64,000 nt of DNA from NCBI RefSeq assembly GCF_030816935.1, contig NZ_JAUSYO010000001.1:1-64000 (forward strand). Reading direction: 5' to 3'. The notes beneath the pieces were generated by a model that was not told the origin of the DNA, ran no database searches, and saw only the letters and a program-made list of their open reading frames with translations. Within the stretch, counting starts at the first letter, position 1. Every line of letters starts with the position of its first letter. Shown piece by piece: positions 17,555 to 26,286 of the stretch. The position numbers and the translations under genes were made by a program. This DNA comes from Arthrobacter sp. B3I9 (GTDB lineage: Bacteria; Actinomycetota; Actinomycetes; Actinomycetales; Micrococcaceae).

Positions 17555-18862
17555 ATGCAGGTGAAAACTGATCTACCCTCCAGCTCCGCGTCCGCGTCCG
17601 CCGTCGAACACCGGTACGCCGCGGCAGATGCCGGGAAAGCCGCGGCGCTCCGGAAGATGAAGCTGCTGGCGGTGTCGCTGCTGATCGCGATGGCCGTCAT
17701 CTTCCTGCTCGCGTTCGCCCTGCAGAACCAGTATCCGTGGCTCGAATACGTCCGGGCGGCGGCCGAGGGCGGCATGGTGGGCGCCCTCGCGGACTGGTTC
17801 GCCGTCACCGCCCTGTTCAAGTACCCCATGGGCCTCAAGATCCCGCACACGGCCATCATCCCGAACCGGAAGGACCAGATCGGCGCGTCGCTGGGCGACT
17901 TCGTCGAGACCAACTTCCTCTCCGAGCAGGTGGTCCACGAGAAGCTTGCCTCGATGGACATCGCCCGCAAGGTGGGAACCTGGCTGTCCGGACCGGGGGG
18001 CCCCGAGCGCGTGGCCAAGGAAGGCGCCGCGGTCATCCGTGGCGCGTTCACCGTCCTGAACGACGACGACGTCCAGGCCGTGATCGAGAGCATGGTCCGC
18101 AAGCATCTGCTGACCCCGCCGTGGGGACCTCCGGTGGGCCGCTTGGCGCAGCGGATCTTCGACGACGGGCACCATCACGCGCTGGTGGACCTGCTGGTCG
18201 ACCGCACGGTGGACTGGGTCCGGGACAACCACGAGACCGTCAGCAGGCTCGTCACCGACCGCTCCCCCACGTGGGTGCCGAACTTCGTGGACGGTCTCGT
18301 GGGCGACAAGGTTTACGTGGAGATCCTGAAATTCACCAAGGCGGTGCAGGACGATCCCCAGCACCAGGTCCGGTTGTCCATCGACACGTACCTGCAGGAC
18401 CTCGCCCAGGACCTGCAGCATGAACCGGTCATGATCGCCCGTGCCGAAGGGATCAAGTCCCAGGTCCTCGGCGACCCCGAGGTCCGGGAACTGGCCTCCC
18501 GCACCTGGGGCACCATCAAGAAGGCGCTGCTTACCGCCGTCGACGATCCGCACAGCGAGCTGACCGTGAAGTTCAAGGCCGCGGTACACGACTTCGGCAC
18601 ACGGCTGGTGGTTGATTCCGACCTCGCCGGCAAGGTGAATAAGTGGATCGGCGACGCCGCAGGCTACCTCGTGAAGACCTACCGCTCGGACATCGCCGCG
18701 GTGATCACCGATACCGTGGCGCGGTGGGACGGAGAGGAAACCTCACAGAAGATCGAGCTCCAGGTCGGCAAGGACCTGCAGTTCATCCGGATCAACGGCA
18801 CCGTGGTGGGTGCCCTGGCCGGGCTCGCCATCTTCACCGTGGCGCACCTGCTGTTCGGCTGA
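17555..18862 (+). CDS. DUF445 family membrane protein
   Basis: 435 aa. A first membrane segment at about residues 30-55 (LLAVSLLIAMAVIFLLAFALQ) precedes the family signature YVRAAAEGGMVGALADWFAVTALFKYPMGLKIPHTAIIPNRKDQIG. A long helical middle region follows, and a C-terminal membrane segment (VVGALAGLAIFTVAHLLF). The start is divergent from the GDPD gene, 52 bp apart. Function is not established for the family. Confidence 0.88.
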   Translation: MQVKTDLPSSSASASAVEHRYAAADAGKAAALRKMKLLAVSLLIAMAVIFLLAFALQNQYPWLEYVRAAAEGGMVGALADWFAVTALFKYPMGLKIPHTAIIPNRKDQIGASLGDFVETNFLSEQVVHEKLASMDIARKVGTWLSGPGGPERVAKEGAAVIRGAFTVLNDDDVQAVIESMVRKHLLTPPWGPPVGRLAQRIFDDGHHHALVDLLVDRTVDWVRDNHETVSRLVTDRSPTWVPNFVDGLVGDKVYVEILKFTKAVQDDPQHQVRLSIDTYLQDLAQDLQHEPVMIARAEGIKSQVLGDPEVRELASRTWGTIKKALLTAVDDPHSELTVKFKAAVHDFGTRLVVDSDLAGKVNKWIGDAAGYLVKTYRSDIAAVITDTVARWDGEETSQKIELQVGKDLQFIRINGTVVGALAGLAIFTVAHLLFG

Positions 18863-18866
18863 GCCC

Positions 18867-19616
18867 CTAAGCGAAACTTTCCAGCTCGACGCCGGCCTGC
18901 TCCAGGGCCGTACGGACCACGCCGGCCGTGGCGATGGAATCGGGGGCCTCCCCGCCCAGGCGCAGCGATTGCGCTTCCAGCCGTAGCACCGTGCCGTCAA
19001 CAGCTTCGATCTCGCCCTTCACCGCGAGGCGGACGGCCCGTTCGGCGATCTGCCCGGCGTCGTACAGCACGGAGCCTTCCTGCGAGCGCGGCACAAGGGT
19101 ACCGTCGGGCAGGTAGCCGCGGTCGGCGAAGGCTTCGGCGAAGACGGGGTGGCCGGCGTCCGCCGCGAGAGCAAGCAGTTCGGAACCCGGAAAGCCAAGC
19201 ACGGGAAGGCCCGGGTCGTAGGCCTGGATGGCGGCGATCACGGCGGACGCGTGCTCGGCGTCGTTCACCGTCCGGTCGTAGAGGGCTCCGTGCATCTGGA
19301 CGTAGTCCACGGAGGCGCCGACGGCGTGGGCCACCCCGTCCAGGGCGCCGAGCTGGTACAGCACCGAGCCAAAGAGATCATCGAAGGACATGTCCAGGAA
19401 CCGGAGGCCGAAGCCGGGAAGGTCCGGGTATCCGATGTGGGCACCCACGCGGACATCGAGCTCGTAGGCCGCGCGGCACGTGTCCAGCATGGTCACCGGA
19501 TCCCCGGCATGTACCCCGCACGCCACGCTGGCGCTCGTGACAAGCGGGAGCATCGCGGCGTCATCGCCCATGGCCCACGTGCCGAAGGATGCCCCGAGGC
19601 CGGCGTTCAGATCCAA
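18867..19616 (-). CDS. LamB/YcsF (PxpA)-family protein lacking several conserved residues
   Basis: 249 aa, start TTG 19616. Overall alignment to 5-oxoprolinase subunit A (LamB/YcsF) is clear: DLNAGLGASFG, ASVACGVHAGDP, VGAHIGYPDLPGFG, QMHGALYD, FADRGYLPDGTLVPRSQEGS. Several near-invariant residues differ from the canonical DLNADLGE, ANIACGFHAGD, KPHGALYN and HGD motifs. No pxpB or pxpC partner is next to it. It overlaps the preceding gene by 10 bp and is convergent with DUF445, 4 bp away. It may be a divergent or inactive paralogue. Confidence 0.75.
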   Translation of the reverse strand: MDLNAGLGASFGTWAMGDDAAMLPLVTSASVACGVHAGDPVTMLDTCRAAYELDVRVGAHIGYPDLPGFGLRFLDMSFDDLFGSVLYQLGALDGVAHAVGASVDYVQMHGALYDRTVNDAEHASAVIAAIQAYDPGLPVLGFPGSELLALAADAGHPVFAEAFADRGYLPDGTLVPRSQEGSVLYDAGQIAERAVRLAVKGEIEAVDGTVLRLEAQSLRLGGEAPDSIATAGVVRTALEQAGVELESFA

Positions 19617-20485
19617 GTTCTGCCGCCTTCCGGCCCTGAGTCGTTCCCCGGGCCCAGTCCGTTCTGCGGGCCATTGCGTGTGCCGGCGCCGTTGGGGTTG
19701 CCGAGGGCATCCGGCCCGGCAGCGTCCGCGATGCCCCGCAGTTCGCCGGGGATGGTGTCCGGCATCGGCCCGAAGGCTTCCTTGGCGTTGGCGATGACGG
19801 CGAGTCCCATCATGCGGTTGCCCACGCCACCCACCACTGCGCCAATGCCGAACGGCAGGGCCCGCCCCAGCAGGGCAGTGCCCTGGCGCTTGAGGAGGTT
19901 CCGGAGGAACATCGTCTGGATCCGTTCACGCACCGAGCCGAACCCGGCCATGGGGACCCTGCGGGCGAAGATGGAGCCCCACGCCTGCGTGGGACCCGTG
20001 CCCTGCCCGGCGGACTGCGCGCCGAGGGACCCCAAAAGGGCCGTGCCCTCCTCACCGAGCATGATGGCCATGACCAGGGTGCTCGCTTTGTCCGGGTCCA
20101 CCATCTGCACGCCGTGCAGTTCGGCAAGGGACGTCGCGAACACGGCGGTGGCCTCCAGGAACCCCACGGTGGCCGCCGCCGACAGGCCCAGTGCGGCCAC
20201 CGTGCCGACGCCGGGAATGACGGCCGTGCCGCCCACGAGTGCGCCGCCGCCGGTGACCGCCAGCAGATAATCACGCTCCAGCTTTTCTGCGAGCTGCGCC
20301 GCCGTGGCATGCGGATGCCGCTTCTGCAGCCGCCGGAGGTTTGCCAGCACCAGCGGCCGCTGGATCTCAACCGCCCGCAGGAGCGCATTGTGAACGCCGG
20401 GCTTGGGGTTGCCCTCGGCGTCGAACATCACCTTGTGCGCGGACTTCTGTGCCATCTTCATTGCCGGGTTGCTGCGCTTGGCCAT
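19607..20485 (-). CDS. Putative EcsC-like/glycine-rich membrane-associated protein
   Basis: 292 aa. Basic N-terminus (MAKRSNPAMKMAQKSAHK), then a helical region and a Gly/Ala-rich hydrophobic stretch at about residues 75-110 (VTGGGALVGGTAVIPGVGTVAALGLSAAATVGFLEA), and another near residues 205-225 (LPFGIGAVVGGVGNRMMGL), a pattern resembling EcsC-type proteins. The last 40 residues are low-complexity Gly/Asn/Pro. It is co-transcribed with the downstream LamB/YcsF-like gene. Family assignment is tentative. Confidence 0.6.
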   Translation of the reverse strand: MAKRSNPAMKMAQKSAHKVMFDAEGNPKPGVHNALLRAVEIQRPLVLANLRRLQKRHPHATAAQLAEKLERDYLLAVTGGGALVGGTAVIPGVGTVAALGLSAAATVGFLEATAVFATSLAELHGVQMVDPDKASTLVMAIMLGEEGTALLGSLGAQSAGQGTGPTQAWGSIFARRVPMAGFGSVRERIQTMFLRNLLKRQGTALLGRALPFGIGAVVGGVGNRMMGLAVIANAKEAFGPMPDTIPGELRGIADAAGPDALGNPNGAGTRNGPQNGLGPGNDSGPEGGRTWI

Positions 20486-20666
20486 CGTTGCCTCTCGTCG
20501 GAACCGGAACTGTCGGTAGGTGCTGGCAGCTGACGGCTGCCCTCACGCGTTAACACTAGGCCAAAGCAGCCGCGGAGGCGGACCCTGCCGGCACCCGGCA
20601 GGGCGGGCAGGTTCCGGCGCCGCCTTTCCCGGCGAAAAGTGCCGGGCGGGCCCTTAGACTGGGCAC

Positions 20667-21977
20667 ATGCGCGCTCCGCGAGCCCTCCGCCCCTTCGCGC
20701 ACCGGGAGTACCGGGTGCTGATCGCGGCGCTGGCCATCTCCATCTTCGGCTCCGGAATGTGGGCCGTGGCGATGGTTTATCAGGTGCTCCACCTTGGCGG
20801 GGGGCCGCTGGAGCTTTCGCTCGTGGCCACGGCCGGCAGCGTGGGACTCGTGGTGTTCCTGCTCGGCGGCGGCATTGCCGCGGACCGGGTCCCGCAGCGG
20901 CTCCTGATCATCGGCGTCGAGGGGGCCAACCTGGCCGTCATCGCCAGCATCAGCGGCCTGTCCCTGCTCGGCTGGCTGCAGCTCTGGCATCTGGCGCTCG
21001 GGGCGTTCGTGCTGGGCGTCGGGGCCGCGTTCTTCTTCCCGGCCTACTCCGCCATCCTGCCCCGGATCCTCCCGCCCGAGGACCTGCTGGCAGCCAATGG
21101 CATGGAAGGGACCATGCGCCCGATCCTGCAGCAGGCGGCCGGGCCCGCCGTTGCCGGCGTCCTGGTGGCGGCGCTTTCCCCGTCGCACGCGGTGACCGGC
21201 GTGGCGGCCTGCCACCTGCTGGCTTTCGCAATCCTGAACTTCCTCCGGCCCGGGGCCCGGGATCCGGTTCCGTGCGAGGAGCCTTCCGACGGCGCCGCGC
21301 CGGACCGGGTGCACGCCAACTCGCTGCTGCACGACCTCCGTGAAGGCGTGAGCTACACCCTCCGGACGCCCTGGTTGCTGTGGACCTTGCTGTGGGCCTG
21401 CATTTCGGTGCTGTTCCTGATCGGGCCGATCGAAGTGCTGATGCCGTTCGTGGTCCGGGACCAGCTGGAGGGCGACTCGCGGATGTTCGGTTTCCTGCTC
21501 GCGGTCATGGGCGTCGGGGGCGCGGTGGCTTCCCTCGCCACTGCATCCTTCCCCCTGCCGCGCCGCTATCTGAGCGTGATGATGGTTTCCTGGGGCGCGG
21601 GCACCCTGCCGGTCGCTGCCGTCGGGATCATGGACAGTTTCTGGGCCGTGGCCGCAGCCTTGTTCGTCTTCGGCGCCACCGGCGGCGTGGGCATGGTCAT
21701 CTGGGGAACGCTGCTCCAGCGCCGGGTCCCGCCGCACCTGCTCGGCCGGGTTTCCAGCCTGGACTTCTTCGTGTCCCTGGCCCTCATGCCGGTCTCCATG
21801 GCTTTGGCCGGTCCCGCCGCCGGGGTGGTCCCGGTGTGGCTCATCTTCCTCGTCGCAGGCGCGGTGTGCCCGCTCATGGCTGCCGTGGCGATGATCGTTG
21901 CGCGGATGCCCCGCGACGAGCTCGCCAATCCGCTGGAGCCAAGCACGAAAACCGGGACGGACCTCGTCGGGAATTGA
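20667..21977 (+). CDS. MFS transporter, DHA3 (EntS-like) type
   Basis: 436 aa with 10-12 membrane segments. Features: an N-terminal RPFAHREYRVLIAALAISIFGSGMWAVAMVYQVLHLGGGP, a loop 2-3 GGGIAADRVPQRLLI motif, and an FLRPGARDP cytoplasmic loop before the second half. This is the DHA3 drug/siderophore exporter subtype. Divergent from the EcsC-like gene. Substrate unknown. Confidence 0.87.
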   Translation: MRAPRALRPFAHREYRVLIAALAISIFGSGMWAVAMVYQVLHLGGGPLELSLVATAGSVGLVVFLLGGGIAADRVPQRLLIIGVEGANLAVIASISGLSLLGWLQLWHLALGAFVLGVGAAFFFPAYSAILPRILPPEDLLAANGMEGTMRPILQQAAGPAVAGVLVAALSPSHAVTGVAACHLLAFAILNFLRPGARDPVPCEEPSDGAAPDRVHANSLLHDLREGVSYTLRTPWLLWTLLWACISVLFLIGPIEVLMPFVVRDQLEGDSRMFGFLLAVMGVGGAVASLATASFPLPRRYLSVMMVSWGAGTLPVAAVGIMDSFWAVAAALFVFGATGGVGMVIWGTLLQRRVPPHLLGRVSSLDFFVSLALMPVSMALAGPAAGVVPVWLIFLVAGAVCPLMAAVAMIVARMPRDELANPLEPSTKTGTDLVGN

Positions 21978-22034
21978 GGGAGCCTGCCGGGGGCAAAGGC
22001 CTCCGGAGCTAGGGCGTCGGAAGCTGACGGAGCC

Positions 22035-24365
22035 TCAGGAATTGGCGCGAACGACCGGGATCGACGCCGTCGTGGGACCGCTGGGAAAGACCGTAGGCTC
22101 AGGCGCGGCGACAGGCGCCAGGGTCACCCGGAGTGTTTCTCCGTCCACCGTCAGCAGTTCGCCGCGCACCTCGACCTCCAGCGGGCCGCCCTCCAGGACC
22201 GTCAGGTTGATGAATCCCTGTTCCAGGTCCACATGCAGCAGCCTGCCCCGGATCTTCAGGTGGAAGGACAGCCCGTCCCATCCGGCAGGGAGCCGCGGGT
22301 CGAAATAGGGCACAACGCCTTGATCCCGGAGCCCGGCGAAGCCGCTGACCAGCGAGCTCCACACGCCGCCGCTGGAGGCGATGTGGACGCCGTCGATCGT
22401 GTTGCCGTGGGTGTCGTCGAGGTCGATGAACAGGGCGTGCGTGAAGTGGTCAAGCGCGGCCTCGCCATAACCGACCTCGGCCGCCATGATGCCTTGAACG
22501 CAGGCGGACAGGGTGGAGTCGCCGGTGGTGATCGGATCGTAGAAATCGAAAGCGCGGCGCTTTTCCTCGGCCGTAAATTCCTGCCACTGCAGGAACATGG
22601 CGAGCACTGTGTCTGCCTGCTTGAGGACCTGGTGCCGGTAGATCACCAACGGGTGGAAGTTCAGCAGCAGCGGGTACTTGGACCGCGGCATGTTCCAGTC
22701 CCACGGCTCCAGGGTCATGAAGTCGTTGTCCTGTGAGTGCACCTGCAGGTCCTCGTCGAAAGGCAGCTGCATGCGGTTGGCGGCCTGCTCCCAGAGCTGG
22801 CGTTCGGCGTCGTCGATCTCCGGGTGGTCCAGCGCCGCGGCGGCCCGCAGGTTGAAGCGCGCCATCACGTTGGTATACAGGTTGTCGTTGACGACGGCGG
22901 TGTACTCGTCCGGTCCGGTGACGCCGTGGATGTGGAACTGCCCGTCCTTGCCGAAGAAGCCCAGCGATACCCACATCCGGGCGGTCTCGATCAACAGGTC
23001 GGAGCCGAGGGATTCCTGGAACTCCGTGTCACCGCTGGCCCAGTTGTACCGGTTGGTTGCGAAGGCGATCGCCGCGGCAATGTGGAACTGGGCCGTGCCG
23101 GCGGCATAGTAGGCACTGGCTTCGAGCCCGTTGATGGTCCGCCAGGGAAAGAGGGCTCCATCGACGCTCAGCTCCTTGGCGCGGACCTTGGCCTCGGGCA
23201 GCATCGCGTGGCGGAATTCAAGGACCTGGCGCGCGTTCGCCGGGTTGGTGTAGGTCAGGTAGGGCAGCAGGTAGACTTCCTGGTCCCAGAAGTAGTGGCC
23301 CTCGTAGCCGGAGCCACTGACCCCCTTCGCCGGGATGCCGGCGACATCCGCACGTGCAGTGGCCTGGGCAAGCTGGAAGAGGTTCCAGCGGACCGCCTGC
23401 TGCAGCTCGGGCTGCCCGGCCACCTCGATGTCGCTCGTGGTCCAGTAGTCCCGGTAGTGGGCGGCGCTTTCGGCAAAGATCTCGCTGACGGGCCTCAGGG
23501 CGGCTTCAGCGGCGTCCGTCAAGTCCTCGACTGATTGCCCGACCGCGTAGCTGACGCTTTTCTCCAGCACGAAGGGCTGGTCCGCACCAACGGCCAGGAC
23601 GTAGCGGACGCTGCTGTCGTCCTCGTGTACCTGGGTGTCGAAAGGTTGGACCTCCGCAGATGTCCAGTGGTCCACAGCCAGGCCGATCCGCTGTTTCGAT
23701 TCCGCAGTTTCCCACGACAGACGCAAGGAACCGTCGCCGCCGTCGAGACGGACCGGCAGGAGGACCCGCCCGGCGTGCCGGCCGGACCGGCGCGGGTCGT
23801 GCGCCGACTGGTCCTCCACCGGCTGGTCCTGGCGGTTGATGACGGACGAGGTGACGTCCGCGGAGATGTCCCGGTCCGCAGCGAGCTCGAGGGAGATGCC
23901 GAGTGCGCCGCGGGATGCATAGCCCACAGCACGGCGTTCCGTGGTGGTCACGGTGGCGCCCGAGCGGCACTGCCAGACGACCCGGCACTCGTACACGCCG
24001 GTGGCGAAATCGAGGCTGCGGCGGTAGTCCAGGACCGTGGATTCCGCCAAGCTCAGGGTTTCGCCGTCGATGATCACTGTGAAGTTGTTGGCGTCGGGAA
24101 CGTACAGGATGCGCTGGCCGGTGCGCGCAAAGCCGTAGGCGTTTTCCGCATGCTTGATGTCCCAGGTCTCATGGAACCCGTTGATGAAGCTGCCCGGCAG
24201 CTCGCTGTCCGCCGCAGCCCAGTGCGCGCCGCGGATGCCCAGGTGGCCGTTGCCGAGACTGAACAGGGTCTCCAGCGTGCCGGCGTTGCCGGGCACGTGA
24301 ACGGTCTCCACGAGCTGCCAGGGGTTGTTGGGGAACCTGGCGCGGTCCGAGGTGATGAGGGCCAT
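22035..24365 (-). CDS. Glycoside hydrolase family 65 phosphorylase (maltose/trehalose/kojibiose type)
   Basis: 776 aa from ATG 24365 (AAGGAAA upstream). GH65 domains in order: N-terminal beta-sandwich (about 1-280), linker, (alpha/alpha)6 barrel (about 320-690), small C-terminal beta domain. The catalytic acid is the Glu in HGVTGPDEYTAVVNDNLYTN; FWDQEVYLLPYL, KGVSGSGYEGHYFWD and HIASSGGVWSSLVSGFAGLR are further family motifs. Such enzymes phosphorolyse an alpha-glucosyl disaccharide to beta-glucose-1-phosphate, which matches the beta-phosphoglucomutase gene just upstream in the same operon. The exact disaccharide cannot be fixed. Confidence 0.92.
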   Translation of the reverse strand: MALITSDRARFPNNPWQLVETVHVPGNAGTLETLFSLGNGHLGIRGAHWAAADSELPGSFINGFHETWDIKHAENAYGFARTGQRILYVPDANNFTVIIDGETLSLAESTVLDYRRSLDFATGVYECRVVWQCRSGATVTTTERRAVGYASRGALGISLELAADRDISADVTSSVINRQDQPVEDQSAHDPRRSGRHAGRVLLPVRLDGGDGSLRLSWETAESKQRIGLAVDHWTSAEVQPFDTQVHEDDSSVRYVLAVGADQPFVLEKSVSYAVGQSVEDLTDAAEAALRPVSEIFAESAAHYRDYWTTSDIEVAGQPELQQAVRWNLFQLAQATARADVAGIPAKGVSGSGYEGHYFWDQEVYLLPYLTYTNPANARQVLEFRHAMLPEAKVRAKELSVDGALFPWRTINGLEASAYYAAGTAQFHIAAAIAFATNRYNWASGDTEFQESLGSDLLIETARMWVSLGFFGKDGQFHIHGVTGPDEYTAVVNDNLYTNVMARFNLRAAAALDHPEIDDAERQLWEQAANRMQLPFDEDLQVHSQDNDFMTLEPWDWNMPRSKYPLLLNFHPLVIYRHQVLKQADTVLAMFLQWQEFTAEEKRRAFDFYDPITTGDSTLSACVQGIMAAEVGYGEAALDHFTHALFIDLDDTHGNTIDGVHIASSGGVWSSLVSGFAGLRDQGVVPYFDPRLPAGWDGLSFHLKIRGRLLHVDLEQGFINLTVLEGGPLEVEVRGELLTVDGETLRVTLAPVAAPEPTVFPSGPTTASIPVVRANS

Positions 24366-24485
24366 GATGGTGGGTTTCCTTTTGAGGCGGTTCAAGCGGG
24401 GCGGTGAAAGTGCTGCGGGCGGTGCGGGGCGCTGGGCCGGGTGAGTGGCCAGGGCCGGGGTGGGCCGGGTGCCGTGCTGGGCGTG

Positions 24486-25245
24486 CTAGGCGTGCGTCGG
24501 CTCGACGAGTTCGTCGAGGTCGCTGACCACGAGGGTGGCGCCGGCGGCCAGCAGTGTCTCCCGGCCGGCTCCCCGGTCCACGCCGATCACCGAATGGAAG
24601 CTGCCCGCACTTCCGGCCTGGACGCCGGAAACGGCATCTTCCACGACGACGCACTCCTCGCTGGGCAGACCCAGCAGCCGGGCGGCGTATTCGTAGGTGG
24701 CAGGGCTAGGCTTGCCCGGCAGGCCTTCCGCCCCGGCGACGACGCCGTCCACCACCACAGGGAAGTGGCCTGACAATCCCGCCGCCTTGAGCACGGCAGG
24801 GGCGTTGCGCGACGAGGACACGACGGCGAGCTTCAGGCCGCGGGCCTGCACGGCGGCGATGAAGCGTACCGAGCCCGCATAGGGTTCGACGCCGCCCGCG
24901 GCCACGATGTCGTTGAAGACCTTGTTTTTGCGGTTGCCCAGTCCGTGGATTGTGTCGTGCGCGGGATCGTCATCCAGCGGTCCTTCGGGCAGAACGATGT
25001 GTGCGGGAAGCCAGGAAGTCCCGGACGCCGTCGAAGCGGGGCTTGCCGTCGATATGGTCGAAGTAGTCGCTTTCGCGGTATCCGGGTGCCTCAGGGAAGG
25101 ACTTGAGGAAACCGTCGAAGAGATCCTGCCAGGCGTGCTCGTGCACGATCGCCGTGGGCGTCAGCACGCCGTCGAGGTCAAAGAGGATGGCGGCCGCGCC
25201 GTCGATCGCGTCGGCCGGGGCGGTGCCGGTGGAAAGCTCAGTCAT
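24486..25245 (-). pseudogene. pgmB: Beta-phosphoglucomutase (HAD family), split by a one-base frameshift
   Basis: Two minus-strand frames together make one complete PgmB. The N-part (25245 to about 25003) has ILFDLDGVLTPTAIVHEHAW and YFDHIDGKPRFDGVRDFLASR. The C-part (about 25000 to 24486) has ILPEGP-like, HGLGNRKNKVF, VVSSSRNAPAVLKAAGL, GKPSPATYEYAARLLG and VVEDAVSGVQAG. The shift lies in GATGTGTGCGG at about 24997-25004, where one extra base follows the codons for LASR. The product normally turns beta-glucose-1-phosphate from the GH65 enzyme into glucose-6-phosphate. Either a true null allele or a sequencing error; the HAD catalytic DLDG and the downstream motifs are otherwise intact. Confidence 0.85.
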
Positions 25246-25600
25246 GAGTGCAAAGTCCTTTCAGACCTGGGCGTAAGTCGGGGCCGCGCCGCGCGGAGGC
25301 ACACGGAAGGCGGTAACTCTTCAGGATTAGCCGGCCGACAGGCGGCGGGCTTGCCGGCATCAGCGCCGGCGGCGGGGGTCTTACGAAGGAAACTGGTCAG
25401 GCAGCAGGTAAGCGGCGAACGCTCCCTGGTGTGCTGCCGGGGCAGTCCCTTATAGCGGCGCGGCAGGCGGCGTTTACGCCTGCAGCACGGGCTCGGCCCT
25501 TTCTTCCGCGGGTCTGATGGCCGTGATCATGGCCGCACTCGAGTGTAAGCGTTTACATATTTAGCCTGCAACTGGATAAACCCGGCGGTCCTCCCACTAA
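25246..25600 (-). promoter_or_regulatory. Leader/promoter with LacI-type operator for the pgmB-GH65 operon
   Basis: The 25246-25640 stretch has no gene. TGTAAGCGTTTACA at 25544-25557 is a textbook LacI-family operator. On the minus strand TTGCAG and TACACT, 18 bp apart, form a promoter that the operator overlaps, leaving a leader of nearly 300 nt. A LacI-type repressor that senses the disaccharide or a sugar phosphate is expected, but no such gene is in this window. The 25640 side also contains the 3' end of the esterase gene. Confidence 0.7.
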
Positions 25601-25638
25601 GCCCCCCGGGACCTCTCCTGCCGGCCAGCCGGCGGAAA

Positions 25639-26277
25639 CTATCCCAGCCCTGCAGTTACCGGGCGCAAGACGTAATGGCGAAGGAAGGCGCTGACATCCA
25701 CGAGTTCCTCCCTCGAGATCCGGTGCCCCATGCCCGGGTAGGTGCGTGCTGTGAGCTGCGTGTGCTCGTGGAGCCACTGTTCCGTATGCTCCGTCGCGGC
25801 GCCGTTGATCACGAGGTCGTCTTTGTCCCGGCCCCAGAAGAACGGCGGGCGCGTCTCGAAGGACTCGCTCATGGCCAGGAGTTCGTTTTCCAGGACGAAG
25901 CCAGAGAGCCCCACCGTGGCCCGGAACTGGTCCGGCCGCAGCCGCAGCAGGGTGCTCGCCATGGCCATCCCCTGCGAATAGCCCAGCAGGCTCACGCTGC
26001 TGTGCCGGTCCTTAACGGACTCGATCCAGTTGAAGACGGTGTTGGTGGAGGAGACGACGTCGGCAAAGTCGTGGGTCAGGAAGTAATCCAAGAGGAACCA
26101 GCCGTAGTGGTCCCCGATCACCTTCGGGCCCCGAAGCGCGGCGCAGCTGAAGGCGGACGGCAGGCCGTCAAAAAGGCTCACCATCCGCGACTCGTCAGTG
26201 CCGTACCCGTGCATCATGACAAGCAGCGGCGTTCCGTCGCGTTCGTGTTCCGGTTTGGACCAGACGACTGTCTCCAT
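25639..26277 (-). CDS. Alpha/beta-hydrolase, carboxylesterase/phospholipase family
   Basis: 212 aa. The oxyanion-hole HGYGTDES, the nucleophile elbow GYSQGMAMAS (Ser), an Asp in WGRDKDDLV, and a His in YPGMGHRIS make a complete triad of the abhydrolase-2 (YpfH/phospholipase-carboxylesterase) group. No signal peptide, so cytosolic. It ends 10 nt before... its start faces the ketosynthase stop, 9 bp away, so the two may be co-transcribed. Substrate unknown. Confidence 0.87.
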   Translation of the reverse strand: METVVWSKPEHERDGTPLLVMMHGYGTDESRMVSLFDGLPSAFSCAALRGPKVIGDHYGWFLLDYFLTHDFADVVSSTNTVFNWIESVKDRHSSVSLLGYSQGMAMASTLLRLRPDQFRATVGLSGFVLENELLAMSESFETRPPFFWGRDKDDLVINGAATEHTEQWLHEHTQLTARTYPGMGHRISREELVDVSAFLRHYVLRPVTAGLG

Positions 26278-26286
26278 GGGGCCAGC

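Noticed and set aside
19386..19395. GGACATGTCC inside the LamB/YcsF gene (and again at 53693-53702)
   Set aside because: Single 10-bp hits inside coding sequence are expected by chance in a GC-rich window; not linked to the array.
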